From NCBI GenBank assembly GCA_024402495.1, contig JAKSTR010000022.1, forward strand, positions 1 to 35,496: 35,496 bases of DNA, given 5' to 3'. Made by a program: the position numbers and the translations under genes. Source of the stretch: Treponemataceae bacterium. Lineage in GTDB: Bacteria; Spirochaetota; Spirochaetia; Treponematales; Treponemataceae. This document shows, piece after piece, positions 30,450 through 35,496 of the stretch (within the stretch, counting starts at the first letter, position 1; each line of letters opens with the position of its first letter). The notes beneath the pieces are model-generated. The model searched no databases, was not told the DNA's origin, and worked only from the letters and a program-made list of their open reading frames with translations.

Positions 30450-31424
30450 ATGAAAGAAATTTCAAAGCTTTTAGATTTCCGCCCACAGATTAGGGTTTTG
30501 GATGCAACCATGCGCGATGGCGGCCTGGTTAACAATTTTATGTTCAGCGACGAATTTGTACGCGATTTGTATCATGCCAATATTAAAGCCGGGGTTGATT
30601 ATATGGAATTCGGTTATAAAGCCGACCCGGATATGTTTAAAGAAACCGATTTTGGTAAGTGGAAGTTTTCAAAAGACGAAGACATTCGCGCCATTGTTGG
30701 TGAAAACAATACAGACTTAAAAATTTCCGTAATGGCTGATGTCGGACGCACAAACTACAAACGCGATATTTCTCCAAAAGCAGAAAGTCCTGTTGATATG
30801 ATTCGTGTTGCCTGTTACCTTCACCAGATTCCGGGTGCAGTTGAAATGATTGAAGACTGCCACGCAAAAGGCTACGAAACAACCTGTAACATTATGGCAA
30901 TTTCTACCAGCGGCGAAAACGACTGGCGCGCTGCCCTTGATATTGTTTGCCGTTCAAGCGTTGATGCCATTTACATCGTAGACAGCTACGGTTCGCTTTA
31001 CCCGGAACAGATTCAGCGCATCTGCGCCTTGTACAAAGAATACGGCGACAAATACAATAAAGAAATTGGCATTCACGCCCACAATAACCAGCAGCTTGCT
31101 TTTGCAAACACAATTGAAGCCTGCGGCGACGGCGTAAACTTTCTGGATGCAACTTACGGCTGCATGGGCCGCGGTGCAGGTAACTGCGCTATGGAACTTC
31201 TGCTGGGATTCTTGAAAAATCCGAAATACAATATTTTCCCGGTTTTGCAGTTCCTTGAAAAATACATTCCTCTGTTAAAGGAAGAAGGCAATGTCTGGGG
31301 CTACGATGTTCCGTACCTGCTTACCGGTCTTTTGAACCAGCATCCGCGCAGTGCAATTGCCTATATGGCAGACAAACGCACCGATTATGCCGAATTCTAT
31401 AATGAATTGACTGGCCGCGACTGA
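30450..31424 (+). CDS. DRE-TIM metallolyase (aldolase-like / HMGL-like)
   Basis: The 324-residue protein is a member of the HMG-CoA lyase, isopropylmalate synthase and 4-hydroxy-2-oxovalerate aldolase superfamily. The signature near the N-terminus is RVLDATMRDGGLVNNF (usual form: D.TLRDG). Metal ligands are the HAH of IGIHAHNNQQLAFANTIEA and the aspartate of MRD; the asparagine of GRGAGNCAMELLLG is also conserved. This supports a divalent-metal carbon-carbon lyase or synthase, closest in look to the 4-hydroxy-2-oxovalerate aldolase type, but without the usual partner acylating dehydrogenase nearby. ATG 30450 is favoured by AAAAGGA upstream; ATG 30429 has no ribosome binding site. It is transcribed away from the fab operon. 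Confidence 0.8.
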   Translation: MKEISKLLDFRPQIRVLDATMRDGGLVNNFMFSDEFVRDLYHANIKAGVDYMEFGYKADPDMFKETDFGKWKFSKDEDIRAIVGENNTDLKISVMADVGRTNYKRDISPKAESPVDMIRVACYLHQIPGAVEMIEDCHAKGYETTCNIMAISTSGENDWRAALDIVCRSSVDAIYIVDSYGSLYPEQIQRICALYKEYGDKYNKEIGIHAHNNQQLAFANTIEACGDGVNFLDATYGCMGRGAGNCAMELLLGFLKNPKYNIFPVLQFLEKYIPLLKEEGNVWGYDVPYLLTGLLNQHPRSAIAYMADKRTDYAEFYNELTGRD

Positions 31425-31449
31425 TTTTAGAAACATTCAGTTTTTATAA

Positions 31450-31497
31450 GGTTCTGCCGGAATGTAAAAGTTTTCTTTTGGATAGAAGCGCAGAACC
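31450..31497 (+). repeat. Inverted repeat in the 3' region of the aldolase gene
   Basis: GGTTCTGC (31450-31457) and GCAGAACC (31490-31497) are perfect arms 32 bases apart; the loop holds AAAAGTTTTCTTTT, which can pair too. It precedes the terminator at 31501. Confidence 0.5.
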
Positions 31498-31500
31498 AAT

Positions 31501-31552
31501 AAAAAAGCACTGAAAAACGGCAAATATCTGCCATATTTTTCAGTGCTTTTTG
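31501..31552. terminator. Bidirectional terminator, aldolase / pyrG
   Basis: AAAAAGCACTGAAAAA (31502-31517) pairs perfectly with TTTTTCAGTGCTTTTT (31536-31551). The inner GGCA and TGCC can also pair. It ends both converging transcripts. Confidence 0.92.
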
Positions 31553-31584
31553 TTTTTAAAGCGTGTTTTTGCACTTTATGGTTT

Positions 31585-33195
31585 TTACAGTACGCGTTTT
31601 TTCAGGCTTGCTTCAACCAGACCGATAAAAAGCGGGTGGGGCTTGTTAGGGCGGCTTTTAAATTCCGGGTGAAACTGAACGCCGATATAAAAATCGTTTG
31701 GCGCATATTCTACGGTTTCTACAATTGTGCCGTCTGGCGAAGTGCCGCTTATCGTTAAGCCGTTTTGCAACAGCAAATCGCGGTATTCGTTGTTGAATTC
31801 GTAGCGGTGGCGGTGGCGTTCGCTGATTTCTTCTGCCTGATAACATTTGAACATCTGGGTATTTGGGGCAATTTTGCACGGATATGCACCAAGGCGCAAA
31901 GTGCCGCCCATGTTGATTTTTGCGTTCTGGTCTGGCAAAAAGTCAATTACCTTGTGGCTGCCGTTTTCATCAAATTCGCCGCTGCTTGCGTCTGTAAGAC
32001 CGCATACGCTGCGCGCAAAGGCAATTACTGCAAGCTGCATGCCAAGGCAAATGCCCAGATAAGGCACGTTGTTTGTGCGGCAGTAATCCGCGGCAGCAAT
32101 TTTGCCTTCTACGCCGCGGCCGCCAAAACCGCCTGGAACAATTACGCCGTGACAGCAGCCCAAAACCTGCGCCACGTTTTCTTTCGTTATTTTTTCACTG
32201 TCAATCCATTCAATGTTTACGTATGCGCCCAGTTCGTAGCCCGCGTGGCTTAAAGCTTCGGCAACAGAAAGATATGCGTCGTGCAGCTGAACATATTTTC
32301 CAACCAGCCCGATGGTAACTTTACGCGTGCGGTTCTGGATTTTGGCAAGCATCGTATTCCATTCGGTTAAATCGCATGGCGGCGGGTTCAGCTGAAGCTC
32401 GCGGCATACGATTTCTGAAAAATTATTTTTTTCAAGCATGATTGGTGCCTGATAAAGAACCGGCAAAGTCTGGTTTTCAATTACGCAGTCGCTTTTTACA
32501 TTGCAGAACATTGCAATTTTTCTGAATATGCTGTCTTCAAGTTTTTCGTCGGCACGCAGAACGATAATATCCGGCTTGATGCCCATCCCCTGCAATTCTT
32601 TTACGGAATGCTGGGTTGGCTTTGTCTTGTGTTCGTCTGAACCGTGCAGGAAAGGAACAAGGGTTACGTGAATGAAAAGTGCGTTTTCCTTGCCGACTTC
32701 AAGGCTAACCTGACGGATGGCTTCGAGGAAAGGCTGGCTTTCAATGTCGCCGGTTGTACCACCAACTTCGGTAATAACGATGTCAGCATTTGAAGTGCGA
32801 CCAACGTTGTAAATAAAAGACTTGATTTCGTTTGTGATGTGCGGAATAACCTGAACGGTTTCGCCCAGATATTCGCCCCGGCGTTCCTTGTTCAAAACAT
32901 TCCAGTAAACCTTGCCGGAAGTAAGGTTTGAAAATTTGTTCAAATCTTCGTCAATAAAGCGTTCGTAGTGACCAAGGTCAAGGTCGGTTTCTGCGCCGTC
33001 GTTTGTAACGTAAACTTCGCCGTGCTGAAACGGGCTCATCGTGCCGGGGTCTACGTTGATATACGGGTCAAGTTTTTGTGCCGCAACTTTAAAGCCGCGG
33101 GCTTTTAAAAGCCGTCCGAGAGAAGCGGCGGTAATTCCTTTGCCAAGACCGGAAACTACGCCGCCGGTAACAAAAATATATTTTGTGGTTTTCAT
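31585..33195 (-). CDS. pyrG: CTP synthase PyrG
   Basis: PyrG makes CTP from UTP, ATP and glutamine. The 536-residue protein has the N-terminal synthetase domain, starting [17 protein letters not shown] with its P-loop, and the C-terminal class I glutaminase domain with nucleophile C383 in GICLGMQ and the partner histidine and glutamate in FHPEF near the C-terminus. The length is standard. The ribosome binding site is GAGGTG. It follows purF by 33 bases and is probably on the same transcript. Confidence 0.97.
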   Translation of the reverse strand: MKTTKYIFVTGGVVSGLGKGITAASLGRLLKARGFKVAAQKLDPYINVDPGTMSPFQHGEVYVTNDGAETDLDLGHYERFIDEDLNKFSNLTSGKVYWNVLNKERRGEYLGETVQVIPHITNEIKSFIYNVGRTSNADIVITEVGGTTGDIESQPFLEAIRQVSLEVGKENALFIHVTLVPFLHGSDEHKTKPTQHSVKELQGMGIKPDIIVLRADEKLEDSIFRKIAMFCNVKSDCVIENQTLPVLYQAPIMLEKNNFSEIVCRELQLNPPPCDLTEWNTMLAKIQNRTRKVTIGLVGKYVQLHDAYLSVAEALSHAGYELGAYVNIEWIDSEKITKENVAQVLGCCHGVIVPGGFGGRGVEGKIAAADYCRTNNVPYLGICLGMQLAVIAFARSVCGLTDASSGEFDENGSHKVIDFLPDQNAKINMGGTLRLGAYPCKIAPNTQMFKCYQAEEISERHRHRYEFNNEYRDLLLQNGLTISGTSPDGTIVETVEYAPNDFYIGVQFHPEFKSRPNKPHPLFIGLVEASLKKRVL

Positions 33196-33228
33196 GTTTT
33201 CACCTCTTTTTGCTGAAAGATAAGAAAT

Positions 33229-34671
33229 TTATAAAATAGGGTATGTGCCGTTAAAGCAGGCGGCGCAAAATGTGTTTTTGCCAAAATTGTTCGCAATTTT
33301 AAGCGCGTTTTCTATTGATAGATAGCCAAGCGAATCTGCGCCGATAATTTCCTTAATTTCTTCAATTGAATTGTGGCAGGCAATAAGGTTTTCCTGCGAA
33401 TCTACGTCTGTGCCGTAATAGCACGGGTACAAAAATGGCGGTGCCGAAATGCGCACGTGAACTTCTTTTGCGCCGGCTTCCTTTATAAGCTTTACAATCA
33501 GCGCGCTGGTCGTTCCGCGCACAATGGAATCGTCTACCATTATAACGCGCTTGTCTTTTACCGTATTTTCAACGGCGTTCAGCTTTATGCGCACTTTGTC
33601 GGTACGTTCTTTTTGCTGCGGCGCAATAAATGTACGTCCGATATATTTGTTTTTTACAAAACCCAGCCCGTAAGGAATTTTTGACTGCATTGCATAGCCT
33701 AAAGCGGCATCCAGACCGGAATCTGGTACGCCGATTACTACGTCTGCGTCAACCGGATGTTCGTCTGCAAGAAACATTCCGGCTTTTTGCCGCGCCTGCT
33801 GCACGCTTACGCCGTCAATAACAGAATCCGCCCGGGCAAAGTAGATATATTCAAATACGCAAAGGGCTTTTTTAGGCACTGCCTGTGGCGGAATGTTTTT
33901 TAGTGTCTGGATTGAATCGATTTTTATCTGGTCAAAGGTTTCGCCGCGGCTGAAAACCACAATTTCGCCGGGTTCAACGTCGCGTACAAACTGGGCTTTT
34001 ATCGCGGTTAAAGCGCAGCTTTCGGAAGAAACTACGTAAGAACCGTCGCCGGTTTTGCCGATGCAAAGCGGGCGCATTCCCAAAGGATCGCGTACTGCAA
34101 GCATTTTATCCTGCGTCATTATCGCCAGCGAATATGCGCCTTTTATCTGTTTCATGGCTTTCTGTACCGCGTCTTCAATGCAGTCGCAGCTGAGGCGCTG
34201 TTTGATTATTGCATTGGCAATTACTTCGCTGTCGCTGCTGGTGTGAAAAACCGAACCTTCAAGCTCAAGCCGGGTACGAAGGTCGGTGGTGTTGGTCAGG
34301 TTTCCGTTGTGACATAATGCCAGCGAACCTTTTATATGGTGAACTTCCAGAGGCTGGCAGTTCAGGCGGTTAGTTGCGCCGGTCGTTCCGTAACGCACGT
34401 GTCCAACCGCGGCAGTTCCTTCGCCCAGATTTTCCAAAGTCTGCTGGTTGAAAACTTCGTTTAGCAGCCCTAAATCTTTATAGGAAGAGAAAATGCCTTT
34501 GTCGTTTACGCAGATGCCGCAGCCTTCCTGTCCGCGGTGCTGCAATGCAAAAAGCCCGTAAAAAACGCTTTTTGCAACGTCCGTTTTGCTGCTGCTGAAA
34601 ATGCCGAAAACGCCGCATTCTTCGTGAAGCTTGTCGCTTTGTAAGTTTTCTGGTGATTGTAAAGTTTTCAC
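33229..34671 (-). CDS. purF: Amidophosphoribosyltransferase PurF
   Basis: PurF carries out the first committed step of purine synthesis, PRPP plus glutamine to 5-phosphoribosylamine. With the GTG start at 34671 (AAGG 8 bases upstream) the protein has 480 residues and an 18-residue propeptide before C19 in HEECGVFGIF, the N-terminal nucleophile exposed by autocleavage in Bacillus-type enzymes. The PRPP site is VIMVDDSIVRGTTS. The final segment FCAACFNGTYPI holds a CxxC pair typical of the [4Fe-4S] cluster form. The longer frame to 34740 crosses a terminator-like hairpin and is unlikely. The leader carries a promoter and that hairpin. Confidence 0.95.
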   Translation of the reverse strand: MKTLQSPENLQSDKLHEECGVFGIFSSSKTDVAKSVFYGLFALQHRGQEGCGICVNDKGIFSSYKDLGLLNEVFNQQTLENLGEGTAAVGHVRYGTTGATNRLNCQPLEVHHIKGSLALCHNGNLTNTTDLRTRLELEGSVFHTSSDSEVIANAIIKQRLSCDCIEDAVQKAMKQIKGAYSLAIMTQDKMLAVRDPLGMRPLCIGKTGDGSYVVSSESCALTAIKAQFVRDVEPGEIVVFSRGETFDQIKIDSIQTLKNIPPQAVPKKALCVFEYIYFARADSVIDGVSVQQARQKAGMFLADEHPVDADVVIGVPDSGLDAALGYAMQSKIPYGLGFVKNKYIGRTFIAPQQKERTDKVRIKLNAVENTVKDKRVIMVDDSIVRGTTSALIVKLIKEAGAKEVHVRISAPPFLYPCYYGTDVDSQENLIACHNSIEEIKEIIGADSLGYLSIENALKIANNFGKNTFCAACFNGTYPIL

Positions 34672-34713
34672 TTTTTTGCCTTTGCTTTGTAAAAGCCAAA
34701 TTGGTTTAAAAAT

Positions 34714-34749
34714 AAAAAAGCCGCAGACAAGAATACTCAAGTCTGCGGC
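34714..34749 (-). terminator. Terminator-like hairpin in the purF leader
   Basis: GCCGCAGAC (minus strand, 34749-34741) pairs with GTCTGCGGC (34728-34720) around a 12-base loop and is followed by six T (34719-34714). It lies downstream of a good promoter (34804-34776) and 43 bases before the GTG of purF, so it may be an attenuator of purF or a terminator of the LysE-type gene. Confidence 0.8.
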
Positions 34750-34775
34750 GCCATTGTCGCTAAAATATGTTCTTA

Positions 34776-34804
34776 TTTTTACAAAAAACTATTCCGAATG
34801 TCAA
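34776..34804 (-). promoter_or_regulatory. Sigma-70-type promoter upstream of purF
   Basis: On the minus strand TTGACA (34804-34799) is a perfect -35, with TAAAAA (34781-34776) 17 bp downstream. The predicted start is near 34769, upstream of the hairpin at 34749-34714. Confidence 0.55.
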
Positions 34805-34807
34805 CGC

Positions 34808-34855
34808 TTTTTCAGTTTAAATTGAAAAATTGCGCTTTAGCAGAAAACTGAAAAA
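34808..34855. repeat. Inverted repeat between the LysE-type gene and the purF promoter
   Basis: TTTTTCAGTTT (34808-34818) and AAACTGAAAAA (34845-34855) are 11-bp perfect arms 26 bases apart. It lies 13 bases below the stop of the exporter gene and could terminate it, although no T run follows on the minus strand. Confidence 0.4.
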
Positions 34856-34867
34856 AATGCCGTTTTT

Positions 34868-35461
34868 TTACAGAATTTCCAGCATGCGCAGTACGCACCA
34901 CAGCAGCAGAATTGCCATAACTACGTTTGCGATTTTGTAATATTTTTCGTAAAGCGGCTTTAAAAAACTGCCTGCAAACGCCCAAAGCAAATTGCCGGTT
35001 GCGCTGAAAAATACCAGATAAAATGCCATTAAAATTACCCAGAGTGCGCCGCTTACATTTGGCAGAATAAAGCTTGAATACATTGAAATTGCGTAAACGA
35101 TTAATTTTACGTTCAAAACCTGAAGCATCATGCCTTCAAAAAAAGTCGGAATCGTTCCGGCGGTGCTGTCCTGCGGCGGTTTGCGGATAATGGTTTTGTA
35201 GGCAAGGTAAATCAGATATGCCGCGCCGAAATATTTCATTACAGGCTGAATGCGCGGCACGAATGTTGCCAAAGTCTGGCACAAAAAGCCCGTAAAAACT
35301 GTCAGCAAAAGGCAGCCGGTCCAGATGCCGAGCAGATATTTTATGTTCTTTTTGGCGCCGTATTTGCCGGCAAGGGCTAAAAGCATAACGTTGTTCGGAC
35401 CGGGTGTCCAAACGCTCAGCATGGCGGTAAGTGCCATGTTTAATAAAATTGAAATTGTCAT
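34868..35461 (-). CDS. LysE/RhtB family amino-acid exporter
   Basis: The 197-residue protein has five to six membrane helices and the family motif WTPGPNNVMLLALAG after the first helix. Members export amino acids or their analogues by proton antiport; the substrate is not evident. I prefer ATG 35461 (MTISILLNMALTAM), which starts at the first helix; the frame continues upstream to 35485 near the window edge. Its ribosome binding site is weak. It is upstream of purF in the same direction but separated by an inverted repeat, a promoter and a hairpin. Confidence 0.85.
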   Translation of the reverse strand: MTISILLNMALTAMLSVWTPGPNNVMLLALAGKYGAKKNIKYLLGIWTGCLLLTVFTGFLCQTLATFVPRIQPVMKYFGAAYLIYLAYKTIIRKPPQDSTAGTIPTFFEGMMLQVLNVKLIVYAISMYSSFILPNVSGALWVILMAFYLVFFSATGNLLWAFAGSFLKPLYEKYYKIANVVMAILLLWCVLRMLEIL

Positions 35462-35496
35462 AATTTGCGGTATTTTGCGGCACAATTTGGTGCCAG

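Noticed and set aside
34672-34740. Extended purF start at ATG 34740
   Set aside because: It would translate through the terminator-like hairpin and add residues unlike a PurF propeptide; GTG 34671 has a usable ribosome binding site.
1-35496. CRISPR arrays, tRNA or rRNA genes, prophage genes
   Set aside because: No regularly spaced repeats, cloverleaf sequences, rRNA segments or phage structural genes were recognised on either strand.

Overview
The window looks like chromosomal DNA of a host-associated Treponema-type spirochaete. The evidence is a 286-residue FlaB-type flagellin, an FlgM-like anti-sigma factor, two Cache-type chemoreceptors and FabV (trans-2-enoyl reductase, the enzyme type known from T. 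denticola) beside a fab cluster. Most genes are moderately GC-rich. The stretch from about 5.7 to 9.2 kb is visibly more AT-rich. No rRNA, tRNA, CRISPR array, transposase or phage gene is recognisable.

Layout. (1) 0-5.4 kb: an M16C-type lipoprotein peptidase followed without a gap by rsmG, then an M48 membrane peptidase bracketed by two nearly identical hairpins, then a small membrane protein. (2) 5.4-9.4 kb: an AT-rich island of four genes (DUF4177-like, ankyrin lipoprotein, DUF975-like membrane protein, divergent XRE regulator) between two 185-bp direct repeats that differ at one base. (3) 9.4-14.3 kb: a chemoreceptor with a possible coupled leader ORF, a third shorter repeat copy, a cytoplasmic GH35 glycosidase and a small conserved protein. 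A scrap of a GH35 3' end beside repeat copy 2 shows that this area was rearranged. (4) 14.3-21.2 kb: a second chemoreceptor, a HAD hydrolase, an exported protein, flaB, a membrane-anchored zinc-ribbon protein, rsmI (possibly leaderless) and flgM. (5) 21.3-24.2 kb: an iron-alcohol-dehydrogenase-like protein that lacks all four metal ligands, abutting a SpoU/TrmH methyltransferase, then dCMP deaminase with a small upstream gene. (6) 24.3-30.1 kb: a type II fatty-acid synthesis operon fabH-fabD-fabG-fabF-fabZ and a separately expressed fabV. (7) 30.4-35.5 kb: a DRE-TIM aldolase-like enzyme, then pyrG and purF, and a LysE-type exporter.

How the genes fit together. The fab genes cover initiation (FabH, FabD), elongation (FabF), both reductions (FabG, FabV) and dehydration (FabZ); acyl carrier protein and acetyl-CoA carboxylase are not here. 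PurF, PyrG and dCMP deaminase serve nucleotide supply. The chemoreceptors, FlaB and FlgM belong to motility. RsmG, RsmI and the SpoU enzyme modify RNA.

The most unusual features are the repeat-bounded cassettes between 5.4 and 11.9 kb, the dead-site dehydrogenase homologue, and several unusual leaders: a coupled small ORF before the first chemoreceptor, a GTG start at the predicted transcription start of rsmI, and terminator-like hairpins between promoter and start codon for purF and fabV.
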